This document shows positions 14,605 to 22,704 of a stretch of DNA of 42,617 nt, piece after piece (the first letter of the stretch is position 1; each line of letters begins with the position of its first letter). A program made the position numbers and the translations under genes. The DNA is from an uncultured Bacteroidales bacterium (lineage in GTDB: Bacteria > Bacteroidota > Bacteroidia > Bacteroidales > UBA932). The notes beneath the pieces were generated by a model. It saw only the letters and a list, made by a program, of their open reading frames with translations, made no database searches and was not told the DNA's origin. The stretch spans positions 1-42,617 of the forward strand of contig UQYV01000030.1 of NCBI GenBank assembly GCA_900545245.1, given 5' to 3'.

Positions 14605-15951
14605 AAACGAAAAATATACCAACAGCTCCTTGACTGGAAGGAGAAAAGAAACGGTGAAGTGGCATTGCTCATCGAGGGTGCACGACGCATAGGTAAAAGC
14701 TATATCGTAGAGGAGTTCGGCAGGAACGAATACGAGTCATATATCCTTATCGACTTCAATAAGGCTCCCCAGATGGTCAGAGACTGGTTCGACATCTATC
14801 TGGAAGATCTTGATATGCTGTTTCTCTATCTGAGTCAGCACTATAAGGTGAAGCTACACGAACGCAAGTCGCTTATAATTCTTGATGAGGTACAGTTGTG
14901 TCCCAGGGCGAGAGCTGCTATCAAGTTTTTGGTGAAGGATGGTCGATATGATTACATTGAGACCGGATCGCTGGTAAGCATCAAGAAAAACATGCAGGGC
15001 ATCGTACTCCCATCAGAAGAGCGCCCTATACAGATGTATCCAATGGATTTTGAAGAGTTTCTTTGGGCTACCGGCAACGATATGCTGATGGACTTGATAC
15101 GGAAAATGTATGCAGAAAAGAAGCCTATGGGACAAGTTTTCCATCGTCAGGCGATGGATGCATTTCGCCTCTATATGATAGTGGGAGGAATGCCACAAGC
15201 CGTCAAGAAATATGTTGAAACGAAAGACTTCGATGCCGTAGATGCCGCCAAGCGCGATGTGCTGACCATCTACCGTAACGACATCTTCAATTACGCGAGC
15301 GAGATTGCCGACAAGGTGGTGTCTATATTTGATCAAATCCCTCCTCAGCTCTCTAAGCACGAGAAGAAGTTCCGACTGTCAGCTCTGAAACCGGGTGCTA
15401 AATATCGTGATTGGGACGATGCTTTCTTCTGGCTGAAGGACGCAAGAGTCGTCAACATCTGCTACAACTCGACTGAGCCGAACATAGGGCTGAAGATGAA
15501 CGAAGACCGTACTACTCTGAAGTGCTATATGAACGATACGGGCTTGTTAATCAGTCACGCTTTTGATGAAAAAGGTATTGTTTCGTCGGAGATTTATCAA
15601 AAACTGCTCTTTGGAAAACTGGAGGTGAACGAAGGGATGCTCATTGAGAATACTGTGGCACAGATGCTGACAGCCGGCGGCAACAAGCTCTTTTTCTATA
15701 GTAAGTCATCAGTAGAATCCGAAAATCGTATGGAGATCGACTTTTTGCTCCCAAAGGACAAAGTGACCACTCGTCATAATATCCGCCCGATAGAAGTAAA
15801 AAGCGGCAAGAACTATACTTTGTCCTCCATAACAAAGTGTATGAAGAAGTATGGAGAATACTTGATCTCTCCTATAGTTCTGCATACAGCCGACTATAAG
15901 GTAGAGAATGGCATCACCTATCTTCCGCTTTATATGACGCCTTTATTGTAA
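14602..15951 (+). CDS. AAA ATPase with DUF4143 and nuclease-like C-terminus (ATPase 2)
   Basis: This 449-residue P-loop ATPase has Walker A GARRIGKS at 26-33, Walker B LIILDEVQLCP at 90-100 and a sensor-like YIETGSLVSI at about 117-126. The DUF4143 half follows (YMNDTGLLISH, then LIENTVAQMLTAGGNKLFFY). The end shows MEIDFLL followed by IRPIEVKSGKNY, an intact D...ExK arrangement of PD-(D/E)xK nucleases, unlike ATPase 1 where ExK is lost. The biochemical role of the family is unknown. It interrupts the starch island between malQ and the regulators, convergent with the response regulator (25-bp gap), and carries its own promoter and repeats, which suggests arrival as an independent cassette. 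The start is fixed by the ATG directly after the third repeat. Confidence 0.85.
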   Translation: MKRKIYQQLLDWKEKRNGEVALLIEGARRIGKSYIVEEFGRNEYESYILIDFNKAPQMVRDWFDIYLEDLDMLFLYLSQHYKVKLHERKSLIILDEVQLCPRARAAIKFLVKDGRYDYIETGSLVSIKKNMQGIVLPSEERPIQMYPMDFEEFLWATGNDMLMDLIRKMYAEKKPMGQVFHRQAMDAFRLYMIVGGMPQAVKKYVETKDFDAVDAAKRDVLTIYRNDIFNYASEIADKVVSIFDQIPPQLSKHEKKFRLSALKPGAKYRDWDDAFFWLKDARVVNICYNSTEPNIGLKMNEDRTTLKCYMNDTGLLISHAFDEKGIVSSEIYQKLLFGKLEVNEGMLIENTVAQMLTAGGNKLFFYSKSSVESENRMEIDFLLPKDKVTTRHNIRPIEVKSGKNYTLSSITKCMKKYGEYLISPIVLHTADYKVENGITYLPLYMTPLL

Positions 15952-15976
15952 CTATAAGTAAGAACATCCTGCTTCA

Positions 15977-16765
15977 TTACTGCGCAATCCAGACCATAAA
16001 ATCGTCGACTCTGGAGCGTGAGACAGTCATTTCGAAGTCGGCGGCCGGTTCCGAGACAATAAGGAGTCGGCCGCCGGCTTGTTTCACAATGCTTTGGATG
16101 GCCTTGATGGAGACGATGCAGCTGCGGGAAATGCGGAAGAATGTCTTCGGCTGGAGTTCGCCGGCAATGATGTCGAGCGACGAGTCCACGATGTACTTCT
16201 TCCCGTCGAATGTGCAGAGGAAATTGCTCTTCTCTTCGGAATAGAAATAGGCTATATCCTCGATTTTCACGGGGACGATGCGGTCGTTCATCCGCACAAT
16301 GAACCTTTCCTTCTGTTTCCCGGATTCCAACGCCTGTAGGACTTGGCTGAAATCCTGCGACCCCCGGCTGTCGCGAATCACCCGGTTTACGGCGCGGTCG
16401 AGGTCCTCGGGGCTAATTGGCTTCAGAAGGTAGTCGACAGAGCCGGCTTCGAAAGCCTTGATGGCGTAACTGTCGTAGGCTGTTGTCATAATCACCTTCG
16501 CCCGGATGTCCACCTGACGGAAAATCTCGAAACAATCCCCGTCTTCCAGCTCCACATCCATAAATATTACGTCCACTCCGCTATCCTGCGTCCAGCCGCC
16601 GTGCATCCCGGCTCCGTTTTCCGAAGAGTGTTCCCTCAGCCAATCTACCGTGCCTGCGACCGAACGTGTGCATCCGACCACCTGCATTTGCGGATAACGG
16701 CTCTCCAAAGTTCTGGAAAGGGAGCGTTGCGCCATAATCTCATCTTCAACTATAAGTACTCTCAT
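15977..16765 (-). CDS. LytTR-family response regulator
   Basis: This 262-residue DNA-binding response regulator has a CheY-like receiver with the acidic pocket VEDE at 6-9, phospho-acceptor Asp 70 in VIFMDVELEDG, the TTAYDSYAIKAF switch region and Lys in YLLKPIS. The C-terminal LytTR domain begins near RFIVRMNDRIVPVKIEDIAY and includes FFRISRSCIVSIKAI. The phospho-acceptor sits about 15 residues later than usual because of a Gly/Ser-rich insert at about 47-63 (HSSENGAGMHGGWTQDSG). LytTR domains bind short direct repeats about two helical turns apart. It follows the kinase gene by 17 bases, so both form one operon, divergent from the sugar transporter and Sus operon that it probably controls. 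Confidence 0.92.
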   Translation of the reverse strand: MRVLIVEDEIMAQRSLSRTLESRYPQMQVVGCTRSVAGTVDWLREHSSENGAGMHGGWTQDSGVDVIFMDVELEDGDCFEIFRQVDIRAKVIMTTAYDSYAIKAFEAGSVDYLLKPISPEDLDRAVNRVIRDSRGSQDFSQVLQALESGKQKERFIVRMNDRIVPVKIEDIAYFYSEEKSNFLCTFDGKKYIVDSSLDIIAGELQPKTFFRISRSCIVSIKAIQSIVKQAGGRLLIVSEPAADFEMTVSRSRVDDFMVWIAQ

Positions 16766-16782
16766 ATCTTAATTCTAATCTT

Positions 16783-18183
16783 TTATTGTTCAATCAGCGG
16801 CACCCACACGACATATTTTCCATTTCCGTTTTCAATGCGGACATCTCCTCCTCCGAGGTCAGTGTATTGCTGCTTTATATATTTGAGTCCCACCCCCGTG
16901 GATGGGGATTTCGACTTTTTCGGAATCAATTCGTTGCTCACTTCCAGCCCGGCATCCTTAGAGCGAAGCGAAATCCGGAGCGGACGTGTGGACGATACGG
17001 CATTGTGTTTCAGCGCATTCTCAACCAGCATCTGCACCGCGCAAGGAGGCACCATCTTCTGCAAATCCGCCTCGGCAATTTCCTCCACCACCTCAAATCC
17101 ATCCGGAAACCTCGTCCTCATAAGCAGAACAAACGAACGCACGAAATCCATCTCCCTGCCAAGTGTCACCAGCCGGCTGTCCTCCGTAGAGAGCATATAA
17201 CGGTAGAGCCCCGCCAACTTGTGGATAAACTCGCTTGCCTGCTCCGTCCGGGAATCCAGCACCAGAGAATCCAGCACATTCAGCGAATTGAAAAGAAAAT
17301 GCGGGTTTACCTGCTGCTTGAGCTTCTCGTAGCGGAACTGGGCATAATGACGCTTCTCCTTCTCGATAATCATCTGCTGCTGGACCTCAAGCGAATGATT
17401 TGCGAGATAGATGATGCAGTAGACCGAAACCTCCACAATCAGACAGAGCATGCACAAATGTACAAACTCCGCCGAAACCTCCGGTCTTATGAGCCCGTCC
17501 GGTGAGAGACAGACGATGTAGGCACTCAGTTGCGAGGTTATGAGCAGATAGAGAGTGAATATGAACCAATAGACCTTCGTTCCCAGACTGTCGCGAATCT
17601 GCCGTCTGAAACGGACGAATATGATGTTGATGCAGACAAGGGATATGATAACCGCCGTGTTGCTCAAAATCATCGAAAGGATTTCTATTGTGCTCCACGG
17701 ATTGTGACCGGTCGACGAAAATACGAAAACCAGAATGCGGAGGAAGAAAATCAGTACGAAGGATGTAATCAGAATCCTCGTCTGGGACTTGCTGACGGCC
17801 TGTGTGTCCGTTTTTCCTCCGGAACCGGAGAATATCCTCGTAATCCAAAATGTGCCCCATCCGAGAATAATCGTCGTGACAAAAGTGACTATCGAACTCA
17901 CCATCGTCGGCTTGTGCAGAGCCTTGGAAAGCAGCGCCGCCCCCTCCGTTCCGAGGAGAAAACCCGCCATATTCACCACAATCACGCAAGCTGCAGTCAC
18001 TTCGATATTGAGCCCGTGCCTGAGACAGAGAATCACCGTCATCGCCATCGTGAGCAGTGTCAGCATAAGCTCGTCGCTGATGTTGAATACGCCGAGCATC
18101 ATCGCCGTAAGCGCGTGTGCAACGGCGAAGCCAGTTATTATAAGGCTATCGGTTCTAATGTTTTTCTTCATATATGCGGTCAT
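16783..18183 (-). CDS. LytS/YpdA-type membrane histidine kinase
   Basis: This 466-residue sensor kinase has about seven transmembrane segments in residues 12-262 (for example LIITGFAVAHALTAMMLGVF and LCMLCLIVEVSVYCIIYL), then a coiled linker and the His_kinase domain with QQVNPHFLFNSLN (phospho-accepting His 295). The ATP-binding part has MLVENALKHN (N box) and GVGLKYIKQQY (G box), as in kinases that partner LytTR regulators. No extracytoplasmic sugar-binding domain is present, so the signal would be sensed in the membrane or relayed. ATG at 18183 or 18171 (MKKNIRTDS) could be the start. Its promoter region is shared with the divergent MFS-Sus operon and holds the 21-bp repeats. The stop is 17 bases from the regulator start. 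Confidence 0.92.
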   Translation of the reverse strand: MTAYMKKNIRTDSLIITGFAVAHALTAMMLGVFNISDELMLTLLTMAMTVILCLRHGLNIEVTAACVIVVNMAGFLLGTEGAALLSKALHKPTMVSSIVTFVTTIILGWGTFWITRIFSGSGGKTDTQAVSKSQTRILITSFVLIFFLRILVFVFSSTGHNPWSTIEILSMILSNTAVIISLVCINIIFVRFRRQIRDSLGTKVYWFIFTLYLLITSQLSAYIVCLSPDGLIRPEVSAEFVHLCMLCLIVEVSVYCIIYLANHSLEVQQQMIIEKEKRHYAQFRYEKLKQQVNPHFLFNSLNVLDSLVLDSRTEQASEFIHKLAGLYRYMLSTEDSRLVTLGREMDFVRSFVLLMRTRFPDGFEVVEEIAEADLQKMVPPCAVQMLVENALKHNAVSSTRPLRISLRSKDAGLEVSNELIPKKSKSPSTGVGLKYIKQQYTDLGGGDVRIENGNGKYVVWVPLIEQ

Positions 18184-18220
18184 CGGTCGAAAGTTAGGAA
18201 AAAACTTGTGAATATCCTTT

Positions 18221-18283
18221 CATTCGTCGGGGAAATATCGCCATTCGTCAGGATTTATCGTCCGTTCGTCGGAGAATGGGATA
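18221..18283. promoter_or_regulatory. three 21-bp direct repeats, candidate LytTR operator
   Basis: Units at 18221, 18242 and 18263 read CATTCGTCGGGGA, CATTCGTCAGGAT and CGTTCGTCGGAGA; the first two also share TATCG at the same offset. The period is exactly 21 bp, two helical turns, matching the known LytTR mode of binding short direct repeats spaced by about 12 bp. They lie between the kinase start (18183) and a -7-like box at 18294, ideal for activation of the transporter operon and possibly autoregulation. Confidence 0.7.
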
Positions 18284-18293
18284 TATTGTATTA

Positions 18294-18301
18294 TATATTT
18301 C
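18294..18301 (+). promoter_or_regulatory. candidate -7 box of the MFS-Sus operon
   Basis: TATATTTC is one base off TAnnTTTG. The -33 region would fall at about 18268-18273, inside the third repeat, and has no good TTG, as expected of an activator-dependent promoter. A leader of about 75 nt would precede the ATG at 18384. Confidence 0.4.
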
Positions 18302-18383
18302 ATATATTCGCAGAACTAATGACAGATAAAAACTAAAAATTGTACAGTCGCTTACAGATTGTAAGAAATATAACCACATCGGG

Positions 18384-19718
18384 ATGAAAACACCAAAACC
18401 AAAACTTTCTTTTTGGCAAATCTGGAACCTCAGTTTCGGCTTTATGGGCGTCCAGATAGGATACTCGCTTCAGAATTCCAACACATCCACAATACTCCAG
18501 TCTTTCGGCGCGGACCTCGGCTCGCTAAGCTATTTCTGGCTTGCAGCTCCTATTGCCGGACTCATCGTGCAGCCAATCGTCGGAATGTTTTCTGACAAGA
18601 CCTGGACAAGACTCGGAAGGCGCATTCCGTTCATCCTCATTGGAGCAATCATTTCGACTCTCGCACTGCTGCTGATGCCGAACTGTCCGAAACTCCTGGC
18701 TTTCGCACCGCTTGTGATGGGAGCCTTGATTTTCCTCTTTATGGACCTTTCGTTCAATGTCACGATGCAGCCGTTCAGAGCCCTTGTGACCGATATGCTG
18801 GACGATAGTCAGAAGACGGAAGGTTTTGTGGTTCAGACACTTCTGATTAATTTGGGCGCAGTTGTCGGAGCGCTTCTTCCTCTTATAATGACTTGGTGCG
18901 GGGTGAGCGATGTCGCACAGGAGGGACACGTTGCCGACCACATTGCCTATTCCTATTACATCGGCGGAGCAATCCTTCTCCTTTCTGTCCTTGTCACCTC
19001 ATTCAAGGTGAAGGAGTATCCGCCGAAAGAATTCGCGCTCTACAACGGCACCGCTGAGGAAGCAAAATCTTCCGAAAAAGAGCAGCAAAAGACAAGTTTC
19101 ATCCAGCTTCTGAAGGGTACTCCGAAGGTTATGATTCAACTCGGCGTGACTCAGTTTTTCTCCTGGGCGGCACTCTTCCTGATGTGGAACTACCTCAAAC
19201 CGGCCATCACCGGAGTAGTCACGGACAATGCCGGAGTAGTGCTTGCTGAAGGCGCAACTGCAACCTGGGTAGGCGTTCTCAACGCAGTCTATCCGATCCC
19301 TGCCTGCATCATTGCACTTTTTATGACCCAGATTGCCAACCGCTACGGCAACAAGACCGTCTATGCGGTGACTCTCGCCTGCGGAGCTCTCGGATTCCTC
19401 GGACTCTCATTGCTTCACAACCAATACCTTCTGATGATTCCGATGATTGGAATCGGCATCGCCTGGGCAGGAATCCTCGCAATGCCCTATTCAATCCTCT
19501 CCCGTGCCATCGATGCCAACTGTGCCGGGGCATATATGGGTATTTTCAACTTTACGATTGTCATCCCACAAATCTGTATGGGTCTGATTGGCGGAGTGAT
19601 TGTCAAGTACATCTTCGGCGGCAACGCCGTCGCTATGCTTGCCCTCGCCGGAGCGATGATGCTCTGCGCCGCTGCCAGCGTGGCATTTATCAAGGATAAA
19701 CCTAATCATAATATTTAA
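18384..19718 (+). CDS. MFS sugar transporter, maltose/maltodextrin type
   Basis: This 444-residue inner-membrane protein has about twelve hydrophobic segments and belongs to the major facilitator group that includes SLC45/sucrose-type and Bacteroidetes maltose carriers. Signature regions are FGFMGVQIGYSLQNSN near the N-terminus, VGMFSDKTWTRLGRRIPF in the loop between helices 2 and 3 (the D-x(3)-RxGRRxP motif) and MPYSILSRAI in the second half. It would import maltose or short maltodextrins by ion symport after surface and periplasmic digestion. It is the first gene of the plus-strand Sus operon: the stop is seven bases before susC, so the two are co-transcribed. Promoter candidates and 21-bp repeats lie just upstream. 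The substrate is inferred from context. Confidence 0.88.
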   Translation: MKTPKPKLSFWQIWNLSFGFMGVQIGYSLQNSNTSTILQSFGADLGSLSYFWLAAPIAGLIVQPIVGMFSDKTWTRLGRRIPFILIGAIISTLALLLMPNCPKLLAFAPLVMGALIFLFMDLSFNVTMQPFRALVTDMLDDSQKTEGFVVQTLLINLGAVVGALLPLIMTWCGVSDVAQEGHVADHIAYSYYIGGAILLLSVLVTSFKVKEYPPKEFALYNGTAEEAKSSEKEQQKTSFIQLLKGTPKVMIQLGVTQFFSWAALFLMWNYLKPAITGVVTDNAGVVLAEGATATWVGVLNAVYPIPACIIALFMTQIANRYGNKTVYAVTLACGALGFLGLSLLHNQYLLMIPMIGIGIAWAGILAMPYSILSRAIDANCAGAYMGIFNFTIVIPQICMGLIGGVIVKYIFGGNAVAMLALAGAMMLCAAASVAFIKDKPNHNI

Positions 19719-19725
19719 TATCAAT

Positions 19726-22686
19726 ATGAAGCGTATAATCACACTATTTGTACTTCTCGCGTCGGCATTCTCGCTTTTCGCACAGGAAAAGTTTGAAGTG
19801 AAGGGTGTCGTTGTGGATGCATTAGGACCGGTTATTGGCGCTACAGTGATTGAAAGCGGCACGACCAATGGTGTGTCTACAGGCATTGACGGAGAGTACA
19901 CAATCAAGGTGGCTTCAGCCGGGACTCAGGTGGAGATTAGCTGTATGGGCTATTCATCGCAGATTTTCAGAGCCGATGAGGTTCCTGCCACAGTCACACT
20001 CAAAGAGGATTCGGTTTTCCTTGAGGAGGCTGTCGCAATCGGTTACGGCTCGCAGAAGAAGAAGGAAGTCACCGGTTCTGTTGCCTCACTTAAGGCAGAG
20101 GATTTCAATGCCGGTGTCAAGGCAAGCCCTGTCGGCCTTCTTCAGGGTAAGGTTGCCGGCCTTAACATCAGCCGCACTACAAGCGACCCTACCAGCACGG
20201 GGTATAACATCCAGATACGCGGTTTCTCGACTCTTGGAAAAGGAACAGGCTCGACACCTCTCTATGTTGTGGACGGTATACCGACAGACAATATCGACAA
20301 TATCCCTCCTGAGGATATCGCTTCGATGGATGTCCTCAAGGACGGTTCTGCTGCTGCGATTTATGGAACAAGAGGTACCAACGGCGTCATTCTCATCACA
20401 ACCAAGCGCGGCTCAGCTGAGAGTACGGGCGTCGTAAAGACTAATGTAGAGTATAACGGCTATCTTTCCGTCTCCGCTCCGCGTCTCGAAACAGGATTCG
20501 CCACTCCGGAGGAATATCGTCAGCTTGAGCAGCTCTCCGGAGGAATGGTAAAGCCGGTTCTCTATGATGATGATACGCATACGGATTGGATGAAGCTTGC
20601 AACCAAGCCGGCAGCAGTGACCACAAACCACAATGTGGCTATTTCCGGAGGCTCTTCCGATTTCAGTTACCGCGCTTCCGTTAACTATAAATATGCGGAG
20701 GGTATTGCCAAAAACACTGACCGCGATGAAATCAGCGCGCGAATCGCAGCGGACCAGAAGGCTCTTCAGGGTTGGCTGAAACTGTCGTATGACTTTTCTT
20801 ATATGCATTATAAGAACAATTATGACTGCGGAGATTTCAAGCAGGCCGCTACTCTGAACCCGACATATCCGCTTATGGACCCTTCTTCGGTTTCAGGTTA
20901 TTTCTATCCGACCGGTTCTGGCCAGTCGAACCCTATTATGGCAACAGACCTCAAGGAGTCAAACAAGACAGCCGACGAGTTCAGAGGTTCCGTAAAGGCC
21001 ACTATTGACATCAAGTCGGTGCCGGGGCTTAAGATAAACGGTTTTGCGGCTATTGAAGGCAATAACTATTCGTCTTATGCCTACGCCTCCCAGAAATACG
21101 ATGCGGACAAGGAGCAGGCAGGAAAGGCTTCCCAGAACCGCGACAGCAATTTCAAGCAGTTGTATGAGGCTACGGTTGACTACACCGGCAGCTGGGCAGG
21201 ACATTCGCTTACCGCAGTGGCCGGCTGGTCTTACCAGAAGTTCATGTATGACGGAAACTGGATGGAAAACAGCGGCTTCCCGACTGACAGCTATAAATAT
21301 TTCAGCATGGGTGACGGACTTACCGACAAATCAAAGCTGAATGTTTCATCATATCGTAACTCCAATGTACTTGCGGCAGGTTTTGCCCGTGTAAACTACA
21401 ATTATAAAGAGAAATACCTCCTTTCTGTTTCAATGCGTGCCGAGGGTTCAAGCCGTTTCGGTGACAATCACAAATGGGGACTCTTCCCGGCCGTGAGTGC
21501 AGGATGGCGTATATCAGGCGAGCCGTTCATGGACGGCCAGGACTGGTGCGACGACCTTAAGATACGTGCAGGTTTCGGTGTCACCGGTAATAACCTCGGC
21601 TCTGACCTCCAGTCAAAGCAGCTTCTCACCAATGGCGGCGCATTCTGGTATAACGGTCAGTGGGTGACTACTTACGGAATCAATCAGAATGCCAACCCGG
21701 ACCTCCGTTGGGAGAAGAAATACGAGTATAACATCGGTATTGATTTCTCTTTCCTGAAGAACCGTCTCTATGGTAACATAGACTTCTACTATCGTGACAC
21801 CAAGGACCTTCTCTGGGAATATGATGTGCCTACTCCTCCGTTCCCATACAATAAGCTGCTTGCCAACTGTGGAGAGATAAGTTCAAAGGGTATTGAAATC
21901 GCAATCTCCGGTGTCCCTGTCCTGATGAACGGATGGAGCTGGACTACAACCCTCACTATGGCTTTCAACAACAACCGTCTTAACAAACTTACGGGAGACG
22001 TGACCTTGAATGGAGAGACTTATGACCTCTCTTATTCGGAAATGCTTTGCGGCGGTGTCGGAGAGAACGGACTTATGGGTGTGAATACTCAGAAGATTGT
22101 CGAGGGAGAGTCTGTCGGCACTTTCTACGGCTATCATGTCATAGGTCTCAACGGCAAGGGAGGCCTTGTTTACGAGAAGGACGAAAACGGCAGGAACAAG
22201 CTTCAGAAAATCGGCTCTGCCCAGCCTGTCATGACCTATGGCTGGAACAATACGGTCCGCTGGAAAAATCTTGACCTCACGCTTTTCTTCCGCGGAAATG
22301 TCGGAAACAAGATTCTTAATGTGAAACGTTGGGCATACGGTCCTCAGAAATCCCAGGGTCTCAACTGCTTCATGTACGATGTGAAGAAACTTGCCAAGGG
22401 AGCAGGTGCATACCGTCAGGGAGTCTTCTCGGACTACTATCTTGAAGACGGTTCCTTCCTCAAGCTTGACAACATAACCCTCGGTTACACCCACCATTTC
22501 AAGAACAACGCCTACATCAGTTCGCTGCGTGTCTTCGCTACGGCTGAAAATGTGTTCACTGTCACAAAATACTCCGGAACAGACCCTGATGTCAATCCAT
22601 CCGATGTCTGGAGTCCGGGTATTGACCCGGCGGGATTCTATCCTTCAGTATGCAATGTGATGGTCGGTCTTAATCTTACATTCTAA
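19726..22686 (+). CDS. susC: SusC-type TonB-dependent outer-membrane transporter
   Basis: SusC proteins are 22-stranded outer-membrane barrels that import glycans with TonB energy under a SusD lid. This one is 986 residues. After the signal peptide (MKRIITLFVLLASAFSLFA) comes a carboxypeptidase-regulatory-like domain (VKGVVVDALGPVIGATVIES), then the plug with VVDGIPTDNIDNIPPEDI and the SusC/RagA signature VLKDGSAAAIYGTRGTNGVI at about residue 203-222. The rest is barrel, ending in a final strand NVMVGLNLTF with terminal Phe. No N-terminal signalling (STN) domain is present, so it should not feed an anti-sigma circuit. It lies 18 bases before susD. With a starch-binding lipoprotein and three GH13 genes downstream, the substrate is most likely starch or a related alpha-glucan. 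Confidence 0.95.
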   Translation: MKRIITLFVLLASAFSLFAQEKFEVKGVVVDALGPVIGATVIESGTTNGVSTGIDGEYTIKVASAGTQVEISCMGYSSQIFRADEVPATVTLKEDSVFLEEAVAIGYGSQKKKEVTGSVASLKAEDFNAGVKASPVGLLQGKVAGLNISRTTSDPTSTGYNIQIRGFSTLGKGTGSTPLYVVDGIPTDNIDNIPPEDIASMDVLKDGSAAAIYGTRGTNGVILITTKRGSAESTGVVKTNVEYNGYLSVSAPRLETGFATPEEYRQLEQLSGGMVKPVLYDDDTHTDWMKLATKPAAVTTNHNVAISGGSSDFSYRASVNYKYAEGIAKNTDRDEISARIAADQKALQGWLKLSYDFSYMHYKNNYDCGDFKQAATLNPTYPLMDPSSVSGYFYPTGSGQSNPIMATDLKESNKTADEFRGSVKATIDIKSVPGLKINGFAAIEGNNYSSYAYASQKYDADKEQAGKASQNRDSNFKQLYEATVDYTGSWAGHSLTAVAGWSYQKFMYDGNWMENSGFPTDSYKYFSMGDGLTDKSKLNVSSYRNSNVLAAGFARVNYNYKEKYLLSVSMRAEGSSRFGDNHKWGLFPAVSAGWRISGEPFMDGQDWCDDLKIRAGFGVTGNNLGSDLQSKQLLTNGGAFWYNGQWVTTYGINQNANPDLRWEKKYEYNIGIDFSFLKNRLYGNIDFYYRDTKDLLWEYDVPTPPFPYNKLLANCGEISSKGIEIAISGVPVLMNGWSWTTTLTMAFNNNRLNKLTGDVTLNGETYDLSYSEMLCGGVGENGLMGVNTQKIVEGESVGTFYGYHVIGLNGKGGLVYEKDENGRNKLQKIGSAQPVMTYGWNNTVRWKNLDLTLFFRGNVGNKILNVKRWAYGPQKSQGLNCFMYDVKKLAKGAGAYRQGVFSDYYLEDGSFLKLDNITLGYTHHFKNNAYISSLRVFATAENVFTVTKYSGTDPDVNPSDVWSPGIDPAGFYPSVCNVMVGLNLTF

Positions 22687-22704
22687 TCAGGATATATCAG
22701 AATT

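Noticed and set aside
16343..17200. 285-codon plus-strand frame opposite the kinase and regulator
   Set aside because: It is antisense to two strongly supported genes whose conserved motifs are in the other frames.
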